A stretch of 5,342 nucleotides of DNA from NCBI GenBank assembly GCA_030620925.1, contig JAUXIQ010000166.1:1-5342 (forward strand). Direction: 5' to 3'. This document shows positions 1 through 5,130 of this stretch, in pieces (within the stretch, counting starts at the first letter, position 1; each line of letters starts with the position of its first letter). The stretch is from Nitrospinota bacterium (GTDB taxonomy: Bacteria; JAUXIQ01). The notes beneath the pieces were generated by a model. That model saw only the letters and a program-made list of their open reading frames with translations. It did not search any database and was not told the DNA's origin. The position numbers and the translations under genes are program-made.

Positions 1-657
1 AAACTATCCGCGGGAACCGCGCACGAGATACTCAATCCGCTGAACATAATCAGCATGCAGGCTCAGATAATGGAAATGGACTGGGGTCTTGAGCCGGACC
101 GGCAAAAAGCAATAACCAATATTCTAACCCAGGTGGAGAGGATAAAAAAGATAGCCGACGGTCTGCGGACTTTTTCCAGGGAGTACAAATTAAAGGGAGA
201 AGCGATAGTAAATCTTAATGATGTAATAGAAGAATCCCTGAACCTTATCGAACACGATCTGAAGCTGAACAATATCGAGATAATTAAAAACTTCATCCCG
301 GGGCTGCCCACGATCATAGCCGACAAGGGCCAGCTGATACAAGTGATTTTAAATATCATGATGAACGCTCAGGATGCCATGCCCGAGGGTGGAAAGCTGA
401 CCATAAAATCGCGTCTTTCGAAAAAAGGAGAAAGAGACACCATCGAGCTTGAATTCTCCGATACCGGTACCGGCATACCCTCAGACGTCCTGCCCAACAT
501 ATTCGACCCCTTCTTCACCACCAAGCCTGAGGACAAAGGTACGGGCCTCGGGCTTTCCATCTGCTACGGCATAGTGGAAAGGATGGGAGGAAAGATATAC
601 GCAGAGAGCACCAATGGCGAAGGCAGCACATTCACCCTCGAGTTACCCGCACCATAA
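1..657 (+). CDS. Sensor histidine kinase, C-terminal fragment (5' end outside window)
   Basis: The reading frame is open from the first base, so the gene starts upstream; the ATG at 55 is internal because the phosphoacceptor H-box lies before it. In the 218 visible residues, the H-box reads AHEILNPL with the phosphorylated His at visible residue 8. It is followed by the second dimerisation helix and a complete HATPase_c domain: N-box (NIMMNAQDAM, key Asn near 122), G1 box DTGTGIP (154-160), F-box FDPFFTTK (168-175) and G2 box GTGLGLSI (180-187). The protein ends soon after the last strand, with no attached receiver. The enzyme autophosphorylates on His using ATP and passes the phosphate to a receiver Asp. 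The box set resembles NtrB-like kinases. Its sensor region is not visible, so the signal and membrane status are unknown. The two receivers downstream are the obvious candidate partners, but a 282-nt spacer separates it from the first. It is certain as a kinase and unassigned as to pathway. Confidence 0.96.
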   Translation, partial: KLSAGTAHEILNPLNIISMQAQIMEMDWGLEPDRQKAITNILTQVERIKKIADGLRTFSREYKLKGEAIVNLNDVIEESLNLIEHDLKLNNIEIIKNFIPGLPTIIADKGQLIQVILNIMMNAQDAMPEGGKLTIKSRLSKKGERDTIELEFSDTGTGIPSDVLPNIFDPFFTTKPEDKGTGLGLSICYGIVERMGGKIYAESTNGEGSTFTLELPAP

Positions 658-939
658 AGGGAAACTTTTCTGGCGGCAGTATCAGCAAATTATCAAGTAT
701 CCGGCAAACCCTCATAGCCGATTTTAAAATTTTCCCCCGTCCAATGGAAAGCCGATAGCATTCCTGGAAACGACTCGACACGGTCACGTAAAAGGCATCT
801 TGACAAAGTGCTGCACAAAATGAGACAATTTTCTTAGGAGTAATATTCCCGCCTGAGGACTGCCTGTTCACAGGAAATAATGCCGGCGCTGAAGTTGTAC
901 TTTCAGCCAAAGCCTATCCTAACCGGGGAAAGGTCCAGA
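658..939 (+). other. Spacer between kinase and first receiver gene; no gene seen
   Basis: This stretch of 282 bases holds no convincing coding frame. It contains a candidate promoter (800-829), an isolated AGGAG at 836-840 with no well-placed start codon after it, and the 14-base sequence AAATTATCAAGTAT at 687-700, which recurs at 5180-5193. I see no clear terminator: the only stem directly after the kinase stop is a 4-bp AAAG/CTTT pair (656-659 with 665-668), too weak to call. The frame of the downstream receiver is open back to 880, but that part is not receiver-like. Confidence 0.6.
800..829 (+). promoter_or_regulatory. Candidate promoter for the first receiver gene
   Basis: A perfect -35 hexamer TTGACA (800-805) is followed after 18 bases by GACAAT (824-829), which matches 4 of 6 positions of TATAAT. 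It would start transcription near 836, roughly 100 bases ahead of the GTG start at 940. The -10 is mediocre, so this is a candidate only. If real, it would let the receivers be expressed independently of the upstream kinase. Confidence 0.35.
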
Positions 940-1341
940 GTGACCAAGATATTAGTCGTGGACGATGAAACAGCGCTCTGCGAGATGATTCACATCTTTC
1001 TATCCAGATGCGGATATGAGGTTTTGAAAGCCTCCAGCGGCGATGAGGCCTTGCAAAAGGTTAAAGATGATGAACCTTCCCTTGTGCTCCTTGACATAAA
1101 GATGCCCGGGTTGGACGGTCTCGAAACACTTCGACGCATCAAACAAAAAGGCAACTCCACGACGGTTATAATGTTGACCGCAGTCGCTGATAAAAATGTT
1201 AAACAAAAAGCTTCGGACCTGGGAGCAGACGACTATATCATAAAACCCGTTGATTTAAGGGACCTTCAGCAAAGCGTTCAGGATGCTATTAACCGTATTG
1301 CCGGCCAACACCGTTTTCCTTTAAAAGAAGAGAAATTGTGA
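940..1341 (+). CDS. Single-domain response regulator (CheY/Spo0F-like receiver), copy 1
   Basis: This is a 133-residue stand-alone receiver domain. The acidic pair Asp8-Asp9 (VVDDE), phosphoacceptor Asp52 (VLLDIKMPG), switch Thr80 (MLTA) and Lys102 (IIKP) are all present and correctly spaced. There is no DNA-binding or enzymatic output domain, only a short polar tail (about 119-133), so it should act as a phosphorelay intermediate or by protein contact. I chose the GTG at 940, preceded by GGGGAAAGG (925-933) six bases away, because the receiver fold begins right there and the start aligns with that of the second receiver. An ATG at 880 with a weak, close AGGA would add 20 residues that do not look like receiver sequence. 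By hand, 57 of the first 117 positions are identical to the downstream receiver without gaps, indicating an old duplication. The likely phosphodonor is a histidine kinase such as the one upstream; that link is inferred from position. Confidence 0.93.
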   Translation: MTKILVVDDETALCEMIHIFLSRCGYEVLKASSGDEALQKVKDDEPSLVLLDIKMPGLDGLETLRRIKQKGNSTTVIMLTAVADKNVKQKASDLGADDYIIKPVDLRDLQQSVQDAINRIAGQHRFPLKEEKL

Positions 1342-1365
1342 TTCCAAGACGCAAAACCGCTGTAA

Positions 1366-1515
1366 AGGAAACGAGAAAAATATAAACAAACTCGTGGATG
1401 GACACCTGGGGAGAGTAGGAGAAGAAATACTAAAATTACCCGCAGGGAAGACTTGTCGGACAGGATCAACCGCCGCATAAACTCACTCAAGCGTTTGGAT
1501 TACTACCAGGAATAG
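1366..1515 (+). pseudogene. Possible broken or degraded small ORF between the receivers
   Basis: Between the two receivers, frame 1 is open from 1366 to a TAG at 1513-1515. Its last part is protein-like, charged and helical (EDLSDRINRRINSLKRLDYY region). No ATG or GTG start precedes it in that frame. A GTG at 1394 in another frame reads VDGHLGRVGEEILK and then diverges at the A-run 1432-1435. Adding one A to that run would join both parts into a single 40-residue ORF ending at 1515. This looks like a one-base deletion in a homopolymer, either a true pseudogene or a sequencing error. There is no good Shine-Dalgarno site before the GTG (the nearest purine run, AAAGGAAA at 1364-1371, is over 20 bases away). 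I do not recognise the product. An untranslated spacer remains a fair alternative. Confidence 0.25.
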
Positions 1516-1541
1516 AAGATCGATTGATTGGTTTCTAACCG

Positions 1542-1551
1542 AAGGGGGGTG
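1542..1551 (+). promoter_or_regulatory. Ribosome binding site that fixes the TTG start of receiver 2
   Basis: AAGGGGGGTG matches the anti-Shine-Dalgarno complement AAGGAGGTG except for one A-to-G change, which still allows a G-U pair. It ends six bases before TTG 1558. This spacing selects TTG 1558 over the in-frame TTG at 1528, which lies upstream of the site. Confidence 0.75.
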
Positions 1552-1557
1552 TCTAAA

Positions 1558-1926
1558 TTGCCAACTCTCATGGTGGTAGACGATGAATCTACGGTCTGCG
1601 AGCTGATCAAGGTATTCTTGACCAAACAGGGCTACTCGGTTCAGACAGCCCATAGCGGCGAAGAGGCGCTGCAGAAGCTGCAAGATGAAGAGCCGTCTTT
1701 AATGGTCCTCGACGTGCGGATGACGGGCATAGACGGAATCGAAGTCCTGCGCCGGATCAGAAAAAGCGGCAGCAATTTACCGGTAATTATCATGACCGCC
1801 CTCCCCGAAGAGAAGTTGTTCCAGGAAGCGTTAAGCCTGGGGGCCAATAAATGCATTAAAAAACCCTTCGATTTAAAGTACCTTGAAGACAGTATTTGCT
1901 CTGCCATCAAGCCATCCGACTCATAA
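1558..1926 (+). CDS. Single-domain response regulator (receiver), copy 2
   Basis: This is a 122-residue receiver with no output domain. Asp8-Asp9 (VVDDE), phosphoacceptor Asp52 (MVLDVRMTG), Thr80 (IMTA) and Lys102 (IKKPF) occupy exactly the same residue numbers as in the upstream receiver, so it should be phosphorylatable. The TTG start at 1558 is set by the strong ribosome site at 1542-1551; the longer frame from TTG 1528 would span that site. Two departures stand out. The near-invariant Pro four residues after the phosphoacceptor is Thr56, and the usual acidic/aromatic GADDY stretch before the conserved Lys is GANKC (95-99), close to the alpha4-beta5 face used for partner contacts. Those changes suggest a different partner or different dephosphorylation kinetics from copy 1. 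It likely shares a transcript with copy 1, although 216 bases separate them. The receiver assignment is firm; the role is inferred. Confidence 0.93.
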   Translation: MPTLMVVDDESTVCELIKVFLTKQGYSVQTAHSGEEALQKLQDEEPSLMVLDVRMTGIDGIEVLRRIRKSGSNLPVIIMTALPEEKLFQEALSLGANKCIKKPFDLKYLEDSICSAIKPSDS

Positions 1927-2031
1927 AATCCATTAAAGTTAGTTCTAAACCTGCTTCCCTATACGCATCATTAACACCATACCGTAAATGCGTCATACCT
2001 TCGTCCGCGCTCCCCGGGTAATAACCATCCC

Positions 2032-2060
2032 CCCTGGAGGGGCAAAGACCAGGGCCTTTT
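2032..2060 (+). terminator. Candidate terminator between convergent units
   Basis: CCCTGG (2032-2037) pairs with CCAGGG (2049-2054) around an 11-base loop and is followed by CCTTTT (2055-2060). This suits termination of the receiver transcript just before the end of the opposing glycosyltransferase gene. An alternative smaller stem, CCCC/GGGG (2031-2034 with 2039-2042), competes. The stem is short and the T-run has only four bases, so the call is weak. On the other strand there is no T-run, so it would not obviously serve the glycosyltransferase. Confidence 0.35.
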
Positions 2061-3299
2061 CTACGAAGCGGTCTCTCCCGGTATCTCCCTGTAGGCCTGC
2101 AGGGTATTCCTGGCTGCCAGTTTCCAGCTGAAGGCTTCTGCGGCCCGCTTGATCCCTTCCTCCGAAAGGACGCGGACAAGTTCGCGGTCGGTCATCACCC
2201 TCTTTATTGCCTGAGCTATTGCCCTGGGTGATGCCGGCGGCACCAGCAGGCCGCTCACACCGTCCTCAATTACCTCCGGTAGCGTGCCGGCGGTGGTGGC
2301 TACCACCGGCGCGCCGCAGGCCATGGCCTCCGCAGCGGGCAGGCCGAAGCCTTCGAACAGAGAAGGAACGGCTACCACCCCGGCCGAACAGTAGAGCCGC
2401 ACAAGCTCTTCATCGCTCACCTTTCCGGTGAACACCACCCTTTCTTCAAGTCCCAGCCGCTTGACCATCCGCGGAGCGAGGGTCTTATGCGGGAGACCGT
2501 CGTCCACCACGGTAAGCTTGAGGTGTCCGTCCATGAGGCTCAAGGCCTCCAGGAGGTAACGGATGCCTTTCTTCCTGTCCTCAGCGTTACCCACGAAGAG
2601 AATGTCAACTTCACCTCTGGGGACTCCGGGCAGGGGCCTGAAGAGGTCCAGGTCGATCCCGTTTCCGACTGTTTTGATTTTTTCCGGAGGGACCTTCCAC
2701 TCCCGCATTATGGCCGCCTCGCCTTCCCCGCAGGCGGTGAGGATACCATCCAGCCGCCGGGCAACAATGCCCTGCATGAATTGTGGGTAAAAGGTGAGCG
2801 TATAGAACTTCTCCATGAACGACCGATCCGACTCCAGGTCTATGCGCTTGTCGATAGAGAGGGGGTGGTGCACAGTGGAGACCACCGGAATGCCCAGAGA
2901 TTTCATAAGCAACAAACCGTAGCCCAGGCTCTGCACATCATGTATTATGTGGAACCGGCGGGCGCGCATCAGCTCTTTGAGCTTGAGGAAAGCACGCAGG
3001 CTGAAGGTCAACATCTCAGGGAAAACCCCCAGCGCGGTTACCGCCACTTCGTAGAAGTTCAGCGGAGAGAATATCTTGAACGGCCGGGGGGAAGAGGCGA
3101 AGCTGCGCCGCCTGCCCCACAGGTTGAGGTTTTCTATAGGGTGCACTTTCGCCCATTCCATGGGGGCCGGATAGGGAGGGCCGACTATGACGTCGATATT
3201 GTGCCCCAGACGGGCCAGCTCACGTGAAAGGTCGTAGAGATATATACCTTGCCCGCCGCAATGCATGTTCCCCCGATAGCAGACAAAACAGATGTTCAT
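2061..3299 (-). CDS. GT4-family glycosyltransferase
   Basis: The 412-residue protein has the GT-B two-domain layout of the GT4 family. The N-terminal domain (about 1-190) carries the glycine-rich acceptor-side motif CGGQGIYLYDLSRELARLGH (14-33) and STVHHPL (141-147). The linker NGID (213-216) begins the C-terminal nucleotide-sugar domain, which has VGNAEDRKKG (236-245) and the E-x7-E signature EGFGLPAAE (Glu316 and Glu324), followed by GAPVVATTAGTLPEVI. Such enzymes transfer a sugar from an activated donor with retention of configuration, typically at the cytoplasmic membrane face for glycolipid, capsule or cell-wall glycans; donor and acceptor cannot be told here. The ATG at 3299 begins exactly at the first beta strand and has only a modest purine site (AGTGGAA). 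The frame is open back to 3449, but that part overlaps the upstream gene and is unlike the family. It lies 25 bases after the membrane protein gene on the same strand, so the two probably share a transcript. No other glycan genes are visible. Confidence 0.95.
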   Translation of the reverse strand: MNICFVCYRGNMHCGGQGIYLYDLSRELARLGHNIDVIVGPPYPAPMEWAKVHPIENLNLWGRRRSFASSPRPFKIFSPLNFYEVAVTALGVFPEMLTFSLRAFLKLKELMRARRFHIIHDVQSLGYGLLLMKSLGIPVVSTVHHPLSIDKRIDLESDRSFMEKFYTLTFYPQFMQGIVARRLDGILTACGEGEAAIMREWKVPPEKIKTVGNGIDLDLFRPLPGVPRGEVDILFVGNAEDRKKGIRYLLEALSLMDGHLKLTVVDDGLPHKTLAPRMVKRLGLEERVVFTGKVSDEELVRLYCSAGVVAVPSLFEGFGLPAAEAMACGAPVVATTAGTLPEVIEDGVSGLLVPPASPRAIAQAIKRVMTDRELVRVLSEEGIKRAAEAFSWKLAARNTLQAYREIPGETAS

Positions 3300-3324
3300 C
3301 GGCGATTCCACTTCTGGTGTCCCT

Positions 3325-3834
3325 TTACGTTTGAGCGGGGCCTTTCCCCTGTGGTGAATTTTCCTGCCCCTGCATGAATGTCTTCCACATATTAACCACG
3401 AAAATGACCCCGGAAGCCAGCAGAAAGGCCCCGAAAATAACGCCGGCATGAAAGTAGAGGGATGAGACTCTGAACCGGGAGAGGTACTCGAAAAGAAAAA
3501 GCCCGCTCAGGCCCACCATTGCCATCCAGAAATGGACTTCGGCCATCCTGAGACTGTGGACTCTGGTCTTGTTGGCGAAGGCCGAGGGGAGGAGTTTGTA
3601 AGCAACTCCGAAAATGAGGAGGGTTATCCATCCGTAAACGCCAACGTGGGCGTGGACGAAGGAGGGCGCGGAAGGTATCAACCTGGAAAGCATCAGGTAC
3701 CCCATGATGGTGCTGATGAGGAAAAAAATGAAGCTGGCCAGTATGAACCGCCTGCAGATGGTATTGATCCTTTTCAGCTCATCTCTATCAGGGACGATGC
3801 TTGAGATCGGGGGTATCCCGGTGTTTGCGGACAT
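3325..3834 (-). CDS. Small four-helix membrane protein resembling heme-copper (cbb3/NorB-type) oxidase subunit I
   Basis: The product has 169 residues with four predicted membrane helices: about 29-52, 60-83, 98-119 and 126-150. Helix 2 opens with HAHVGVYGW (His61, His63) and ends FGVAYKLLP, a pattern I associate with short proteins annotated as cbb3-type oxidase subunit I-like, where such His residues can bind heme. Further His residues sit at 93, 101 (EVHFW) and 129 (YFHAG), so bis-His heme binding across helices is plausible. At 169 residues it is far shorter than a true subunit I (12 helices, around 450 residues or more) and cannot carry the full heme-copper centre. Start: ATG 3834 follows GGAGGGG (3841-3847) by six bases; ATG 3849 overlaps that site and is rejected. 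It heads a two-gene unit with the glycosyltransferase. Its role may be electron transfer, gas (NO/O2) sensing or assembly; I cannot choose. The membrane topology is well supported, the family less so. Confidence 0.8.
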   Translation of the reverse strand: MSANTGIPPISSIVPDRDELKRINTICRRFILASFIFFLISTIMGYLMLSRLIPSAPSFVHAHVGVYGWITLLIFGVAYKLLPSAFANKTRVHSLRMAEVHFWMAMVGLSGLFLFEYLSRFRVSSLYFHAGVIFGAFLLASGVIFVVNMWKTFMQGQENSPQGKGPAQT

Positions 3835-3840
3835 AATAGG

Positions 3841-3847
3841 CCCCTCC
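3841..3847 (-). promoter_or_regulatory. Ribosome binding site fixing the start of the membrane protein gene
   Basis: Read on the minus strand, this is GGAGGGG, followed by the six bases CCTATT and then ATG 3834. It overlaps the alternative upstream ATG at 3849, which therefore cannot use it. Confidence 0.75.
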
Positions 3848-3908
3848 ATGAATGCGGTTTAGCAGTGTGGCCCACTCCGGGTTCCGCAGGCTACAGGCCA
3901 CAATCTGA

Positions 3909-3936
3909 TTGACATCGGGTGTGCACGAACTATAAT
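3909..3936 (+). promoter_or_regulatory. Perfect-consensus sigma-70-type promoter for the dehydratase operon
   Basis: TTGACA (3909-3914) and TATAAT (3931-3936) both match consensus at all six positions, with a 16-base spacer (optimum 17). The expected start of transcription is near 3943, giving a leader of about 100 bases before the ATG at 4046. A short dyad CAATCTGATTG (3901-3911) overlaps the -35, and a GTGCAC palindrome (3921-3926) sits in the spacer. Either could be an operator, but both are short enough to be chance. I did not find a comparable promoter reading left for the divergent membrane protein gene. Confidence 0.85.
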
Positions 3937-3983
3937 CAAGTCCCTAAAATAAAATAGAATGGATATACAGTCAAACCTAAAAA

Positions 3984-4020
3984 GGGCCCGGGCAATTCAG
4001 GGGAAATTATCTGAAGGGCC
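3984..4020 (+). promoter_or_regulatory. Possible leader hairpin upstream of the dehydratase ribosome site
   Basis: In the inferred leader, GGCCC (3985-3989) can pair with GGGCC (4016-4020), and TTCAG (3996-4000) with CTGAA (4011-4015), around a 10-base loop. A six-base bulge lies on the left side (3990-3995). GGGCCC (3984-3989) is also a self-complementary hexamer, so other pairings exist. The fold ends 11 bases before the ribosome site. It does not match a riboswitch class I recognise. Confidence 0.35.
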
Positions 4021-4031
4021 ATGTTTCGATG

Positions 4032-4040
4032 AAGGAGGTG
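4032..4040 (+). promoter_or_regulatory. Perfect ribosome binding site fixing the HadA-like start
   Basis: AAGGAGGTG is fully complementary to the 16S rRNA tail and lies five bases before ATG 4046. The in-frame ATG at 3959, 29 codons earlier, has only AT-rich sequence ahead of it and no ribosome site. Confidence 0.85.
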
Positions 4041-4045
4041 CAGGT

Positions 4046-4483
4046 ATGGTCGAGTATGACAAGAGCGTTTTAGGTGTGGACTCGGAGCCCGCCGCCGATG
4101 AGGTGGAAAAGGGCGCCATCAGAAAGTTCGCCGCCGCCATCGGCGACGACAACCCTATCTACAACGAGGAGGACTACTGCGAAAAAACCGGCTTCGGCTC
4201 ACTGGTCGCTCCTCCAACCTTCCTTACGACGTTTCGCGCATCTCCCGTCCCGGACATCAAGCTGCAGTTCGGCAAGGTGGGCCTGCACGGCGGCCAGGCT
4301 TACGAGTTTTACAAGCCTATCAAAGCGGGGGACAAGATCACATACTCCAACAAGGTATCCGACGTCACCGAGCGTGACGGCCGCACGGGAAAGATGGTGT
4401 TCACCGTGATTGAGACCACCTTCACCAATCAGGACGGAGAGAAGGTCGCCGTAGCCCGCAGCACCGGAATCAGGCGAGAATAG
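4046..4483 (+). CDS. HadA-like dehydratase subunit (FAS1-like dehydratase / MaoC N-terminal hotdog domain)
   Basis: The 145-residue single hotdog domain matches the MaoC_dehydrat_N / FAS1-like dehydratase family: AIRKFAAAIGDDNPIY (24-39), then FGSLVAPPTFL (50-60), LHGGQAYEFYKPIKAGDKIT (80-99) and a strand ending VAVARSTGIRR. In hydratase-2 enzymes the motif is G-D-x-N-P-x-H. Here Asp34 and Asn36-Pro37 are kept but the His is Tyr39, as expected for the non-catalytic, substrate-shaping HadA-type partner. It should pair with the MaoC protein encoded 39 bases downstream to form a heterodimeric 3-hydroxyacyl-ACP or -CoA dehydratase/(R)-enoyl hydratase in the cytoplasm. Start: ATG 4046 follows a perfect AAGGAGGTG by five bases; ATG 3959 would add 29 residues unlike the family. 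Its expression should be high given the consensus promoter at 3909-3936. The carrier (ACP or CoA) and chain length are not readable, and no other fatty-acid genes are visible. Confidence 0.92.
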   Translation: MVEYDKSVLGVDSEPAADEVEKGAIRKFAAAIGDDNPIYNEEDYCEKTGFGSLVAPPTFLTTFRASPVPDIKLQFGKVGLHGGQAYEFYKPIKAGDKITYSNKVSDVTERDGRTGKMVFTVIETTFTNQDGEKVAVARSTGIRRE

Positions 4484-4522
4484 CGGAGCATGCAGACAGG
4501 AAATCAGTGAGGAGGAAGAACG

Positions 4523-4954
4523 ATGGGAAAAGAGCTTTATTTCGAAGACGTCAACGTGGGAGATGATATACCCTCCCTGGCTAAAGAACCCACCACGCAA
4601 CAACTGGTGATGTATGCCGGGGCGTCGGGAGATTTCTACCAGATACATTACGACCACCATTTCGCAGTAAACGCAGGGCTAAACGACGGTGTCATCGTTC
4701 ACGGCATGCTGAGCATGGGCTGGGTGGCTCAGATGCTCACCGACTGGCTGCCCGACTGGGGTCTGCGAAAGATCGACGTGCGCTTCTCGGCTATGGCCAT
4801 ACCGGGGAATACCATCACCTGCAAAGGGAAAATAACCGAAAAGTATCAGGAAAACGGGAAGAACTATATAAACTGCGACATATCATGCGAGAACCAGGAG
4901 GGAACGAAGACAGTCATGGGCACCGCCACCGCCGAGCTCCCCTCTAAAGGATAA
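4523..4954 (+). CDS. HadB-like MaoC dehydratase/(R)-specific enoyl hydratase subunit
   Basis: This is a 143-residue MaoC-type hotdog protein. The hydratase-2 region reads YAGASGDFYQIHYD (31-44): Asp37 and His42 are the expected catalytic pair, although the usual Asn-Pro between them is Tyr39-Gln40. GVIVHGMLSMGW (56-67) follows and would line the active site. The remaining strands (RFSAMAIPGNTITCKGKI) are typical of the fold. It would catalyse syn hydration or dehydration between (R)-3-hydroxyacyl and trans-2-enoyl thioesters, with the upstream HadA-like subunit supplying the acyl-binding half. Start: ATG 4523 is preceded by GGAGG (4511-4515) with a seven-base spacer. The 39-base gap from the upstream gene has no promoter or hairpin that I can see, so the two genes should be co-transcribed. 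The organisation equals the HadAB pair of mycobacterial FAS-II, but the substrate may differ: fatty-acid synthesis, beta-oxidation shunts and other CoA pathways are all possible. Confidence 0.94.
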   Translation: MGKELYFEDVNVGDDIPSLAKEPTTQQLVMYAGASGDFYQIHYDHHFAVNAGLNDGVIVHGMLSMGWVAQMLTDWLPDWGLRKIDVRFSAMAIPGNTITCKGKITEKYQENGKNYINCDISCENQEGTKTVMGTATAELPSKG

Positions 4955-4991
4955 AGGCCGCAATATCCAGGGGGAAAGCTTAAAGAAACTA

Positions 4992-5021
4992 TGAGGGGGC
5001 CTTCTCAAAAATGCCCCCTCA
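4992..5021 (+). terminator. Hairpin at the end of the dehydratase operon, probable terminator
   Basis: TGAGGGGGC (4992-5000) and GCCCCCTCA (5013-5021) form a perfect 9-bp GC-rich stem with a 12-base loop, 37 bases after the stop of the MaoC gene. No T-run follows directly; the next Ts (5037-5040) are 15 bases on, after a C-rich stretch. It may be a non-canonical intrinsic terminator or a 3'-end-protecting structure. Confidence 0.55.
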
Positions 5022-5076
5022 CGCTCCCCCCATAACTTTTGTGTATGTCCTTCCAATTTCCACGCCCGTATAGCTT

Positions 5077-5127
5077 AATTACCGGTCAAAAAATACCAAA
5101 TCGTATGAATTACCCTAATTAATACCA
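5077..5127 (+). repeat. Two degenerate direct repeats, about 30-base period
   Basis: AATTACC followed by AATACCA occurs twice, at 5077-5098 and 5108-5127, with 8 and 6 bases between the two halves and start positions 31 bases apart. The sequence is AT-rich, so simple drift is possible. The repeats lie just upstream of the TTGACA at 5136 and could be regulator half-sites. Confidence 0.35.
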
Positions 5128-5130
5128 GAA

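Noticed and set aside
632-910. Minus-strand frame of 92 codons in the spacer after the kinase gene
   Set aside because: It overlaps the 3' end of the kinase, has no family resemblance and lies where plus-strand regulatory elements fit better.
880-939. Start of the first receiver at ATG 880
   Set aside because: AGGA is only four bases away, and the added 20 residues are not receiver-like. GTG 940 aligns with the start of the paralogous receiver.
1963-1993. Inverted repeat ACGCAT / ATGCGT in the convergent spacer
   Set aside because: It is only 6 bp with a 19-base loop and no T-run, and is expected by chance.
1907-2179. Minus-strand frame of 90 codons at the convergent junction
   Set aside because: It overlaps the 3' end of the glycosyltransferase in another frame. 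Its best internal ATG (1996) has a purine run directly abutting it, which is unusable as a ribosome site, and no motif is visible.
2487-3227. Plus-strand frame of 246 codons inside the glycosyltransferase gene
   Set aside because: It is the antisense shadow of a gene with clear GT4 motifs, and its own translation has no recognisable domain.
3300-3449. N-terminal extension of the glycosyltransferase to 3449
   Set aside because: It would overlap the membrane protein gene by over 120 bases and adds Trp/Arg/Cys-rich sequence not seen in GT4 enzymes; ATG 3299 starts at the first strand of the fold.
3959-4045. N-terminal extension of the HadA-like protein from ATG 3959
   Set aside because: It has no ribosome site, whereas a perfect AAGGAGGTG serves ATG 4046. 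The extra 29 residues do not resemble the family and coincide with the leader hairpin.
4199-4660. Minus-strand frame of 153 codons across the two dehydratase genes
   Set aside because: It is antisense to both hotdog genes, which have strong motifs and ribosome sites.
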